Assembly (NCBI RefSeq): GCF_014170375.1
Contig: NZ_LZZW01000019.1
Coordinates: forward strand, 22,213 to 86,212
DNA length: 64,000 nucleotides
Direction: 5' to 3'
Source: Variovorax sp. UMC13
Lineage (GTDB): Bacteria > Pseudomonadota > Gammaproteobacteria > Burkholderiales > Burkholderiaceae_C
A program made the translations under genes and the position numbers. The first letter of the stretch is position 1; each line of letters begins with the position of its first letter. The notes under the pieces were generated by a model. It made no database searches. It saw only the letters and a list, made by a program, of their open reading frames with translations, and was not told where the DNA came from. Positions 43,320 to 51,822 of this stretch are shown piece by piece.

Positions 43320-45818
43320 ATGGCTTCCCGCCCCGACCCCCGCTGCCGTGCGGCCGCTGGTCATTCCTCCTCTCCATTGAAAAGCGCCTTGCGCGCCACC
43401 TGCATCGCCACCGGCCTGCTGGCCGCGATGGCCGCCGCGCCCATCGCTCTCGCGCTGGCCCCGGGCGCCGAAGCGGCACGCAGCTTCCAGGTGCCCGCCG
43501 GCCCGCTGGCCACGGCGCTGGCCGGCTTCGCCGCCGATGCGGGCGTGAGCGTGAGCGCGCCGCCCGAGCTGGTGCGCGGCGTGGTGTCGCCCGGGCTCGC
43601 CGGCAGCTTCGCCGTGCCCGAGGCGCTCACGCGGCTGCTGGCCGGCACCGGCCTCGAGGCCGTGCCCGGCGCCGCGCGCACCTGGGTGCTGCGCCGCAGG
43701 GCCGCGGCCCCGGTGGCCGAGGCCGCGGGCGGCACGCTGAGCGAAGTGCGCGTCACCGCCACCGCGATCAACGATGGCACCACCGAAGGTTCGGGCTCGT
43801 ACGTCGCGGGCCCGTCCAGCACCGCCACGCGCCTGGGCCTGTCGCTGCGCGAAACGCCGCAGTCGGTCAGCGTGATCACACGCCAGCAGATGGACGACCA
43901 GGGCCTGACCAACCTGCCCGAGATCCTCGAGAAGACCGTGGGCGTGACCGTGGGCCGCAACGACAGCGAGCGCGCGACCTTCTATGCGCGCGGCTTCTCG
44001 GTCGAGAACTTCCAGTTCGACGGCGTGCCCAACACCATGGACAGCGCCAGCCAGTTCACCACCTCGCTGGCCGACAGCGCGATCTACGACCGCGTCGAGA
44101 TCGTCAAGGGCGCGACCGGCCTGCTGACCGGCGCCGGCAACCCCTCGGCCACGATCAACCTGGTGCGCAAGAAGCCCACCAGCGAGTTCGCCGGCAGTGT
44201 GTCGGCGGGCGTGGGTTCGTACGACCGCTACCGCAGCGTCGGCGACTTCTCCGGTCCGTTGAACGAGAGCGGCAGCGTGCGCGGGCGGGTGGTGGCGGCG
44301 GTGCAGAACGCCAACGCCCATGTCGACCGCTACGGGCGCGACACGCGCAACCTTTACGGCATCGTCGAGGTCGACCTCTCGCCGCGCACCTTGCTGAGCC
44401 TGGGCGTCGACCACATGGAGACCCGCGCCAAGGGCGCCAGCTACGGCCACATCCCGCTGTTCTACAACGACGGCACGCAGACCCACTTCCCGCGCAGCTT
44501 CAACCCGGCCGCGAACTGGTCGTACTGGAACAACGAGAGCACCAACGCCTTCGCCACGCTCAAGCACGACTTCGGCAACGGCTGGAAGCTCGACCTCGCG
44601 ACCAGCTACCTCAAGCAGTCGCGCGACGTGGAGGTCGGCGCGGCCAGCTATGGCGCCATCGATGCGCTGACCGGCGCGGGCATCAGCCTGCTCTCGGCCA
44701 AGATCCCGACCACGGCCACCGTGCCTTCGCTGAACGCCGCGGTGTCGGGTCCGTTCGAGCTGTTCGGCCGGCAGCACGAGCTGTCCCTCGGCCTGGGCTG
44801 GTCGCGCCAGCGCCGCGAGGCCCCGGGCTATTCGAGCGCCTTCGACCCCATCGCCAACTACCTGAACTGGCAGGGCGATGCGCCGCGGCCGGACTTCGTC
44901 CACCAAGAAGACCGCAGTACCCGCATCACCGAAAAGGGCGTGTTCGCGGCCGTGCGGCTGCGGCCGACGGATGCGCTGTCGGTGATCCTCGGCACGCGCG
45001 TGAGCTGGTACAAGCTGTTCGACGAGACCACCGGCCTCGACGGCAGCTACAGCGTGGCCGACAACCTGTCGGTGAACCGCAAGGTCATCCCCTATGCGGG
45101 CCTGGTCTACGACATCGACCGGCAGTTCTCGGTCTACGCGAGCTACACCGACATCTTCAATCCGCAGACCTACTACAAGGACAGCGGCGACAGGCCGCTG
45201 CCGCCGCTGACCGGCAAGAGCGCGGAGATCGGCATCAAGGGCGAGCTGCTCGACCGGCGCCTGAACACCAGCCTCGCGCTGTTCCAGGTCAAGCAGCAGA
45301 ACGCGGCCCAGTACGTGGGCTCGAGCCCGGTGACCGGGCTGGAGATCTACCGCGCCATCGACGGCGTCACGACCCGCGGGCTGGAGGCCGAGGTCTCGGG
45401 CCAGATCACGCCCGACTGGAACATCGCCGGCGGCTACACGCTGCGCCGCTCGACCATCCCGCCACAGCCCGACGAGATCCTGAGCGCGGTCAACACCAAC
45501 CAGCCCAAGCACCTGGTCAAGCTCAGCACCAGTTACCGCCTGCCGGGCGACTGGCGCCGGCTGGTGATCGGCGGCTCCTTCTCGTGGCAGAGCGAGACCT
45601 ACTACCAGACCTCCGACGGCACCGGCTGGCGCGCGACCCAGCCGGCCTATGCGCTGGTGGGCCTGATGGCGCGCTACGAGTTCGACCGGCACCTGAGCCT
45701 GGCGCTCAACATCAGCAACCTGTTCGACAAGACCTACATGCCGGGCCTGGGCTCCTACGGCACCGGCGTCTACGGCGACCGGCGCAGCGCGATGCTCAGC
45801 GCGACCTACAAGTTCTGA
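43320..45818 (+). CDS. TonB-dependent siderophore receptor with STN domain, module 3
   Basis: 832 residues. The signal peptide ends near GAEA (about 52). The STN domain is at about 55-120 (FQVPAGPLATALAGFAADAG). The plug region has LSLRETPQSVSVITRQQMDD and VEIVKGATGLLTGAGNPSAT. The barrel ends AMLSATYKF. Plug and barrel resemble receptor 5 more than receptors 1 and 2. The ligand is probably a different ferric siderophore. It has its own sigma/FecR pair immediately upstream. Confidence 0.93.
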   Translation: MASRPDPRCRAAAGHSSSPLKSALRATCIATGLLAAMAAAPIALALAPGAEAARSFQVPAGPLATALAGFAADAGVSVSAPPELVRGVVSPGLAGSFAVPEALTRLLAGTGLEAVPGAARTWVLRRRAAAPVAEAAGGTLSEVRVTATAINDGTTEGSGSYVAGPSSTATRLGLSLRETPQSVSVITRQQMDDQGLTNLPEILEKTVGVTVGRNDSERATFYARGFSVENFQFDGVPNTMDSASQFTTSLADSAIYDRVEIVKGATGLLTGAGNPSATINLVRKKPTSEFAGSVSAGVGSYDRYRSVGDFSGPLNESGSVRGRVVAAVQNANAHVDRYGRDTRNLYGIVEVDLSPRTLLSLGVDHMETRAKGASYGHIPLFYNDGTQTHFPRSFNPAANWSYWNNESTNAFATLKHDFGNGWKLDLATSYLKQSRDVEVGAASYGAIDALTGAGISLLSAKIPTTATVPSLNAAVSGPFELFGRQHELSLGLGWSRQRREAPGYSSAFDPIANYLNWQGDAPRPDFVHQEDRSTRITEKGVFAAVRLRPTDALSVILGTRVSWYKLFDETTGLDGSYSVADNLSVNRKVIPYAGLVYDIDRQFSVYASYTDIFNPQTYYKDSGDRPLPPLTGKSAEIGIKGELLDRRLNTSLALFQVKQQNAAQYVGSSPVTGLEIYRAIDGVTTRGLEAEVSGQITPDWNIAGGYTLRRSTIPPQPDEILSAVNTNQPKHLVKLSTSYRLPGDWRRLVIGGSFSWQSETYYQTSDGTGWRATQPAYALVGLMARYEFDRHLSLALNISNLFDKTYMPGLGSYGTGVYGDRRSAMLSATYKF

Positions 45819-45866
45819 GCCCGGCGCGGCGGCGCGGGAGGAGGGGCCGGTCATGCTTCATTACAA

Positions 45867-45881
45867 TGAGAACAATTCTTA
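45867..45881. promoter_or_regulatory. Fur-box-like site, module 4
   Basis: TGAGAACAATTCTTA fits the 7-1-7 Fur model and overlaps the last base of a TACAAT -10 (45862-45867), the same geometry as module 1. Confidence 0.7.
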
Positions 45882-45927
45882 TTTGTAATGGGCGTCCGGC
45901 CCCTTTCTCATTCTTCGCGCACCGCCC

Positions 45928-46440
45928 ATGTCCGCCGCGTCCGCCGACCCGCCCGCCTTCCATCCGCTCGTCCAGGCCTTCTACGTCGAGCACCACGGCT
46001 GGCTGCAGGGCTGGCTGCGGCGCAAGCTGGACAACCCCTTCGATGCGGCCGACCTGGCGCAGGACACCTTCGTGCGCCTGCTCGGCGCGCCCGGGCTCGA
46101 GCGCGTCGACGCGCCGCGCGCCTACCTCACGACGGTCGCGCGCAACCTGCTGATCAACCATGTGCGCCGGCGCGCGATCGAGCAGGCTTACCTCGATGCG
46201 CTCGCGCTGCTGCCCGAACCGGTGGCGCCGCCGCCCGAGCAGCGGCTCATGGTGCTCGAGACGCTGGTCGAGATCGACCGCCGCCTGAGCGGCCTGCCGG
46301 TGCAGGCCAAGAAGGCCTTCCTGCTCGCGCAGCTGGAGGGCCTGGGCCAGGCCGAGATCGCGGCCGCGCTGGGCCTCTCGGTGTCGACGGTCAAGCGCCA
46401 CCTGGCCAAGGCGGCGATGCGCTGCTTCTTCCCTGCGTAG
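45928..46440 (+). CDS. FecI-family ECF sigma factor, module 4
   Basis: 170 residues. Region 2 is HHGWLQGWLRRKLDNPFDAA then DLAQDTFVRLLG; region 4 is EGLGQAEIAAALGLSVSTVK then RHLAKAAMRC. In the recognition helix, SVSTVKRH replaces the SERTVKRY of modules 1 and 2. The stop is 4 bp from the GTG start of FecR4, so coupling is by close spacing and not by overlap. Confidence 0.92.
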   Translation: MSAASADPPAFHPLVQAFYVEHHGWLQGWLRRKLDNPFDAADLAQDTFVRLLGAPGLERVDAPRAYLTTVARNLLINHVRRRAIEQAYLDALALLPEPVAPPPEQRLMVLETLVEIDRRLSGLPVQAKKAFLLAQLEGLGQAEIAAALGLSVSTVKRHLAKAAMRCFFPA

Positions 46441-46444
46441 CGCC

Positions 46445-47437
46445 GTGAGCAGTCTTCATTTTCCCGGCGCCACCGACCCGGTCGCCCCCGCCATCGCGCG
46501 CCAGGCGGTGCAGTGGTGGATCGAGCTGCGCTCCAGCGAGTTCGACAGCGCACGGCGAACGCTGTGGGAGCGCTGGCGCGCCGCCGACCCCGCGCACGAA
46601 GCGGCCTGGCAGCGCATCGAATCGGTGGGCGGCCGGCTGGCGGAGATCCCCTCGCCGCTGGCCAGGGCCGCGCTGACGGCCGCGCCGGAATCGATGCAGC
46701 GCCGCCGCGGCATGCAGCTGCTGACGGCGCTGGTGGTGGGCGGCGGCGGTGCACTGGTCGCGAGCCAGTCGACCGCCTGGCATGCCTGGAACGCCGACCA
46801 TGTGGCGGCCGTCGGCGAGCGGCCCGCGCTGGCGCTGCCCGATGGCGGCCGCGTGGTGCTCAATTCCGGCAGCGCGATCAACGTGCGCTTCGATGCCGAA
46901 CGCCGCGTGCTGCAGCTGGTGCGCGGCGAGATCCTGGTGCAGACCGCGCCCGACGCGCGGCAGAGGCCTTTCCTGGTCCAGACCGGCGCCGGTTCGGTGC
47001 GCGCGATCGGCACCCGCTTCACGGTGCGGCTGCGCGACGACGCGGGCGTCGATGTCGGTGTGCTGCAGGGCGCGGTCGAGCTGCGCCCCGTCGATGCGAC
47101 GGCCGAGCTGCGCGTGCTGCAGGCCGGCGAGGCCGGGCGCTTCACGCGCACACGGACCGGGGACACGACACCGCTCGACGCCGATGCGAGTGCCTGGGCC
47201 GACGGCATGCTGGTGGTCTCGCACATGCGCCTCGACGACTTCCTGGCCGAGCTCGGGCGGCACCGCCGGGGCCGGCTGGGCTGCGACCCGGCCATCGCCG
47301 GGCTGCAGGTCTCGGGCGCCTATCCGCTGGCCGACACCGACCGCGTGCTGGCCGCGCTGACCTCGGCGCTGCCGGTCGAAGTGCACACCTATACGCGCTT
47401 CTGGATCAGCGTGAAGCCGCGGCGCGCGCGGGGCTGA
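46445..47437 (+). CDS. FecR-family anti-sigma/signal relay protein, module 4
   Basis: 330 residues with a GTG start. The DUF4880 region has ARQAVQWWIELRSSEFDSAR. The membrane span is near 85-105 (MQLLTALVVGGGGALVASQS). The FecR domain has VAAVGERPALALPDGGRVVL, LVRGEILVQTAPDARQRP and AIGTRFTVRLRDD. The C-terminus ends YTRFWISVKPRRARG. It is the most divergent FecR of the five; the common TATGERRE motif is replaced by VAAVGERPA. Confidence 0.9.
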   Translation: MSSLHFPGATDPVAPAIARQAVQWWIELRSSEFDSARRTLWERWRAADPAHEAAWQRIESVGGRLAEIPSPLARAALTAAPESMQRRRGMQLLTALVVGGGGALVASQSTAWHAWNADHVAAVGERPALALPDGGRVVLNSGSAINVRFDAERRVLQLVRGEILVQTAPDARQRPFLVQTGAGSVRAIGTRFTVRLRDDAGVDVGVLQGAVELRPVDATAELRVLQAGEAGRFTRTRTGDTTPLDADASAWADGMLVVSHMRLDDFLAELGRHRRGRLGCDPAIAGLQVSGAYPLADTDRVLAALTSALPVEVHTYTRFWISVKPRRARG

Positions 47438-47445
47438 GCGCGCTT

Positions 47446-47473
47446 CGAAAAAAAAAGATGAGCTGATTCGACG
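47446..47473 (+). promoter_or_regulatory. Candidate ECF-sigma promoter of receptor 4
   Basis: CGAAAAAAAAAGATG then AGCTGATTCGACG. The A-run matches the other receptor promoters, but the downstream GTCCC-like block is poorly conserved. This may reflect the altered sigma recognition helix of module 4. Confidence 0.35.
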
Positions 47474-47560
47474 GGGATGGCTGTCAAGCAAGGGGAGGGC
47501 GCGAATGACGCGGCCTGCTTCTTCTTCTTTCCGACTGTCCATTTCCTCGAAGGCGATCCC

Positions 47561-50050
47561 ATGTTTTCACCCACCGGCCGGCGCGTGTGCGCCGCGAACG
47601 CAGCTTCTTCCACCATGCACCTGCAGCCGATCGCGCTGGCGGCGCTGATCGTGGCCGGCGCCGCCGCGCCGCAGCTCGCCTCGGCGCAGGCCGGGGCCGC
47701 GCGCGCACCGCAGCAGCAGGCCGTGGTTCAGCGCTTCGACATCCCCGCGGGCCCGCTCGAAGGCGTGCTCAACCGGCTGGGGCGCGAGGCGGGCGTGCTG
47801 ATCGGCTTCGGCTCGGCCGTGACCGAGGGGCTGCGCAGCAACGGTGTCAGCGGCAGCCTGGCGGTGCAGGACGCGCTGTCGCGTGCGCTTGCGGGCACGG
47901 GCCTGGGGGCGGTGCGTTCAGCGGGCGGTGGCTATGCGTTGAGCGCACTGCCGGCGTCTGCCGCAGGGCCGGCCGACGCAGCGACAACGCTGCCAGCGGT
48001 GACGGTCAGTGCGCAGGCCGAGCGCAGCGCCGTGACGGAGGGATCGGGCTCCTATGCGGCAGCGGGGCCCAGCACTGCGGCGACCCGGCTGGCCCTGACG
48101 GCGTGCGAAACGCCGCAATCGGTGAGTGTCGTGACGCGCCAGCAGATCGACGATCGCGGCTTCCAGTCGCTGGAGGATGTGGCGCTCGACGCCACCGGCC
48201 TCAGCACGCGGCAGATCGGCGGCGGTGAGCGCACGCAGTTCTTCTCCCGCGGCTTCGAGGTGAACTCCTTCCTCGCCGACGGCGTTCCGCTCGCCTTCGA
48301 CTACGACACTCAGGGCCTTGCGACCCTGGCCATGTACGACCGGGTCGAGATCATTCGCGGCGCGGCGGGGATCGTGACGGGAACCGGCAACCCTTCGGGA
48401 ACCATCAACCTGGTGCGCAAGCGTCCTACGGCGACACCGCAGGTGTCGCTGACCGCCAGCGCCGGCAGTTGGGACAATTACCGTGGCGAGATCGATGCCG
48501 GCGGGCCGCTCAACGAAGCGGGCACCCTGCGCGGGCGCGCAGTGATCGCTTCCCAAAGTGCCGATACCTTCAAGAAGGCCTATAGCCATCAGCGGGATCT
48601 CTTCTACGGAACCCTGGAGGTCGACCTGGGGCGTGACACCACCTTGAGTCTGGGGGGCTACTTCAACAAGGAGGACAACCCCGGCGCCGACTGGAACGGC
48701 TTGCCGACCCGACGCGATGGCAGTTTCTATCCCTTCGCGAGGTCGACGCGACTGACCCCGGACTGGGCCTACTGGAACAAGAGGAACGCCAGCGTCTTCG
48801 CGGAGTTGGAGCACCGTTTCGACGGTGGCTGGAAGACCAAGGTCACGGCCCGCGCGTTGCAGGCCAAGATGGACATGCTCGGCACCTATCTGTATCCGCT
48901 CGATGACGCCACGTTGTTCGGACAGGGCGTGGGCGCCTATGCGTACAAGAAGAACCAATACAGCATCGACGGCTATGCGCAGGGACCATTCCAGTGGCTC
49001 GGTCGAACGCACGAGCTGGTGTTCGGTGGCAGCTATCGGAAGAACCGGGATGACGACGGCCCAGGTGGCTGGCCGAGCGACTACGACGTGACCGTGGATC
49101 CGATGAACTGGAACGCCAGCGCGGTACCGAGGCCTGTGATCGACTATCTCTGGTCGCGCAAGGGCTACCAGACGCAGGCGGGCCTCTACGGCACGGCCCG
49201 GTTCAGCGTCAGCGATCCGCTGACCCTGATGTTGGGCGCACGGGTGGACGCCTATCGGTACCAGATGCATCTGAGCTCAGGCACATGGAACGACGACAGT
49301 GCCTACAAGGTCAGCCACAAGCTGACGCCGTACGCAGGGCTCGTCTACGACATCGGTGCCAACCATTCCATCTATGCCAGCGGGACCAGCGTCTTCCAGC
49401 CCCAGAACAACCAGAATCCGCAAGGCGCGGTGCTGGCCCCGGTGACCGGAACCAACATGGAGATCGGGATCAAGGGCGAGTACCTGGGCGGAAAAATCAA
49501 TGCCAGTGCCGCTGTGTTCCAGATCGACCAGAAGAACCTGCCCCTTCAATTGGCGCAGTACCGATGCCAATCGGCCGCCGCTTCCTGCTACGCGCAGGCC
49601 GGCGAAGTTCGAAGCCGCGGCGTGGAGTTCGAGATCGCCGGAGCGCTGACACCCGACTGGCAGGTGATGGCTGGCTACACCTACAACTCGGCGCAGTTCG
49701 TTCGGGATTCGGACGCTGGCGTTGCCGGTACGCGCTACGACACGCAGACCCCGCGGCACCTCCTGAAGTTGTCGACCAGCTATCGCCTGCCGGGCGTCCT
49801 GAGCGCCTGGCGTGTCGGGGGCGCGTGGAGGACCCGGAGCGAGACGAGCACCACGTTCGGCGTGCGTCAGGGTGGCTACACGCTCATCGATCTGATGGCG
49901 TCCTATGCGGTGAACCGTCACCTCGACATCCGCCTGAATCTCTACAACGTCACGGACAAGTACTACTACCAGACCATCGGGAGCACGCAGGACAACAACC
50001 ACTTCGGCACCCCCCGCAACGCATTGCTCACGGTGAACTACAGGTACTGA
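47561..50050 (+). CDS. TonB-dependent siderophore receptor with STN domain, module 4
   Basis: 829 residues. The signal peptide ends near ASAQA. The STN domain is at about 62-125 (DIPAGPLEGVLNRLGREAGV). The plug region has LTACETPQSVSVVTRQQIDD and VEIIRGAAGIVTGTGNPSGT. The barrel ends ALLTVNYRY. From about 48,000 the gene uses many more A/T-ending codons than its neighbours (for example the stretch 48,540-49,150). This suggests that plug and barrel came by recombination from a different source. GAAGGCGATCCC precedes the ATG. An unusual cysteine sits just before the PQSVSV motif. Confidence 0.92.
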   Translation: MFSPTGRRVCAANAASSTMHLQPIALAALIVAGAAAPQLASAQAGAARAPQQQAVVQRFDIPAGPLEGVLNRLGREAGVLIGFGSAVTEGLRSNGVSGSLAVQDALSRALAGTGLGAVRSAGGGYALSALPASAAGPADAATTLPAVTVSAQAERSAVTEGSGSYAAAGPSTAATRLALTACETPQSVSVVTRQQIDDRGFQSLEDVALDATGLSTRQIGGGERTQFFSRGFEVNSFLADGVPLAFDYDTQGLATLAMYDRVEIIRGAAGIVTGTGNPSGTINLVRKRPTATPQVSLTASAGSWDNYRGEIDAGGPLNEAGTLRGRAVIASQSADTFKKAYSHQRDLFYGTLEVDLGRDTTLSLGGYFNKEDNPGADWNGLPTRRDGSFYPFARSTRLTPDWAYWNKRNASVFAELEHRFDGGWKTKVTARALQAKMDMLGTYLYPLDDATLFGQGVGAYAYKKNQYSIDGYAQGPFQWLGRTHELVFGGSYRKNRDDDGPGGWPSDYDVTVDPMNWNASAVPRPVIDYLWSRKGYQTQAGLYGTARFSVSDPLTLMLGARVDAYRYQMHLSSGTWNDDSAYKVSHKLTPYAGLVYDIGANHSIYASGTSVFQPQNNQNPQGAVLAPVTGTNMEIGIKGEYLGGKINASAAVFQIDQKNLPLQLAQYRCQSAAASCYAQAGEVRSRGVEFEIAGALTPDWQVMAGYTYNSAQFVRDSDAGVAGTRYDTQTPRHLLKLSTSYRLPGVLSAWRVGGAWRTRSETSTTFGVRQGGYTLIDLMASYAVNRHLDIRLNLYNVTDKYYYQTIGSTQDNNHFGTPRNALLTVNYRY

Positions 50051-50119
50051 GTCGCGCTGTGACGGGACCTGCGAGCGGTGCAGGGGGGCATGTCGGAGCG
50101 GAGGCTGGCTACAATGAAA

Positions 50120-50134
50120 TAAGAACCATTCTTA
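50120..50134. promoter_or_regulatory. Fur-box-like site, module 5
   Basis: TAAGAACCATTCTTA, a good 7-1-7 dyad, placed 4 bp after a TACAAT element (50110-50115). The core AGAACCATTCT is the same as in module 1. Confidence 0.7.
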
Positions 50135-50179
50135 ATTGACCGTCGGCTCCGCGCCCCGGTGAAGCCCTGGGAAGCCGCC

Positions 50180-50695
50180 ATGCATGCCGCCGAGATCCAC
50201 CCCTGCAGCGAGCGCAGCGAAGTCGCCGCGCTCTATGCCGACCACCACGGCTGGCTGCAGGGCTGGCTGCGCAGGAAGCTGGGCAATGCCTGCGATGCGG
50301 CCGACCTGGCGCAGGACACCTTCATGCGCCTGCTGGTGGCGCGCCAGCCCGAGGTCATCGTCCAGCCGCGCGCCTACCTGACGCGCATCGCCCAGAACCT
50401 CCTCGTCAACTGGTACCAGCGCCAGGCGCTGGAGCGGGCGTATCTCGAGGCGCTGGCCGTGCTGCCCGAGGCGCAGGCGCCCTCGGCCGAGCATCGGCTG
50501 GTCATCCTCGAGACACTGCACGAAATCGACGCCATGCTCGACGCGCTCAAGCCGCAGGCGCGGCGCGCCTTCCTGCTGTCGCAGATCGAGGGCATGAAGT
50601 ACGAGGACATCGCGCGCGAGCTGGGCGTGTCGTTGGTCACGGTCAAGCGCTACATGCAGCAGGGCTTCCGGGGCTGCCTGGCGTTGATGGCATGA
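50180..50695 (+). CDS. FecI-family ECF sigma factor, module 5
   Basis: 171 residues. Region 2 is HHGWLQGWLRRKLGNACDAA then DLAQDTFMRLLV; region 4 is EGMKYEDIARELGVSLVTVK then RYMQQGFRGC. ATG 50180 is used; an in-frame GTG at 50159 is the alternative. Unlike modules 1-3, its stop does not overlap the FecR gene, which begins 68 bp later behind its own GGAGGTTCTTGA site. Confidence 0.91.
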   Translation: MHAAEIHPCSERSEVAALYADHHGWLQGWLRRKLGNACDAADLAQDTFMRLLVARQPEVIVQPRAYLTRIAQNLLVNWYQRQALERAYLEALAVLPEAQAPSAEHRLVILETLHEIDAMLDALKPQARRAFLLSQIEGMKYEDIARELGVSLVTVKRYMQQGFRGCLALMA

Positions 50696-50763
50696 GCGCC
50701 GCGCCGGGCCGCCCCAAGCAAGCTCGCACCGCAGCGCGCAGCGCGCAGCGCGGAGGTTCTTGA

Positions 50764-51720
50764 ATGAGCGCAGGTCTCGACGCACGCGTGCTCGACGAGG
50801 CCGCCGACTGGCTGATGCGCCTGCACGACAGCCGCGCCACGCTCGCCGACCGGCAGGCCTGCGAGCGCTGGCAGCGCGCCGATCCCGCGCATGCGCAGGC
50901 CTGGGCGCGGGCCGAGCTGTTGATGCACAAGCTGGGCGGGCTGCCCTCGGCGCTGGCGATGCCGGCATTGGGCCGGCCGGCGCACGCGGGCCGACGGGCC
51001 GCGATGGTCAAGCTGGCCGCGCTGCTGGCGGCCGCGCCCGCGGGCTGGCTCGCCTGGCAGGTGGCCGACGCGCAGGGCTGGACCGCCACGCACCGCACCG
51101 CCACCGGCGAGCGCAGCGAACTCACGCTGGCCGACGGCACGCGCGTGACGCTCAACACCGCGAGCGCGCTCGATGTGCGCTTCGATGCCCATCAGCGCCT
51201 GCTGGTGCTGCGCGCGGGCGAGATCTTCGTCGCCACCGCGCCTGACAACGCCGCCGTGCACCGGCCCTTGCGCGTGGCCACGCGCCAGGGCCTGCTGCAG
51301 GCGCTGGGCACGCGCTTCACGGTGCGGCAGGACGCGGGCCGCACGCGGCTCGCGGTGCTCGAGGGCGCGGTGCGCATCACGCCCGACAGCGGCACCACGC
51401 CGGTGGTGGTCGAGGCCGGTGCGCAGTCCGCGTTCAGCCGCGAGGCCATCGACACGCCGAGCGCACGCGACCCCGACGCCAGCGCCTGGACGCGCGGCAT
51501 GCTGGTGGCCGACCGCATGCGGCTGGCCGACTTCGCCGCCGAAGTGGCGCGCTACCGGCCCGGCCTGCTGGCCTGCGACGCGGCCGTGGCCGGGCTGCGC
51601 GTATCGGGCGCCTTCCCCATCGACGACACCGACCGCGTGCTGCGCATGCTGGTCTCGACCTACGAGGTCGAGGCGGTGTCGCGCCTGCGCGGGCACTGGG
51701 TCACGCTCGTGGCGCGCTGA
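50764..51720 (+). CDS. FecR-family anti-sigma/signal relay protein, module 5
   Basis: 318 residues. The DUF4880 region has DEAADWLMRLHDSRATLADR and RADPAHAQAWARAELL. One membrane span follows (LAALLAAAPAGWLAWQVADA). The FecR domain has TATGERSELTLADGTRVTLN, LVLRAGEIFVATAPDN and ALGTRFTVRQDAG. The C-terminus ends LRGHWVTLVAR. It has an independent GGAGG ribosome-binding site. Confidence 0.91.
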   Translation: MSAGLDARVLDEAADWLMRLHDSRATLADRQACERWQRADPAHAQAWARAELLMHKLGGLPSALAMPALGRPAHAGRRAAMVKLAALLAAAPAGWLAWQVADAQGWTATHRTATGERSELTLADGTRVTLNTASALDVRFDAHQRLLVLRAGEIFVATAPDNAAVHRPLRVATRQGLLQALGTRFTVRQDAGRTRLAVLEGAVRITPDSGTTPVVVEAGAQSAFSREAIDTPSARDPDASAWTRGMLVADRMRLADFAAEVARYRPGLLACDAAVAGLRVSGAFPIDDTDRVLRMLVSTYEVEAVSRLRGHWVTLVAR

Positions 51721-51724
51721 GGAA

Positions 51725-51753
51725 GAAGATTTTTTTTGCAGCGCGCCTGATAC
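51725..51753 (+). promoter_or_regulatory. Candidate ECF-sigma promoter of receptor 5
   Basis: GAAGATTTTTTTTGC then AGCGCGCCTGATAC, just after the FecR5 stop. The T-run, GC step and CGCCTG block align with the receptor 2 motif. Confidence 0.45.
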
Positions 51754-51822
51754 TTTTTGCGATCTCGGCTGGCAAGGCGGGTGAACCCCTTTCTTGATCT
51801 GCTTGCCAAAGGTCCGCTTCCC

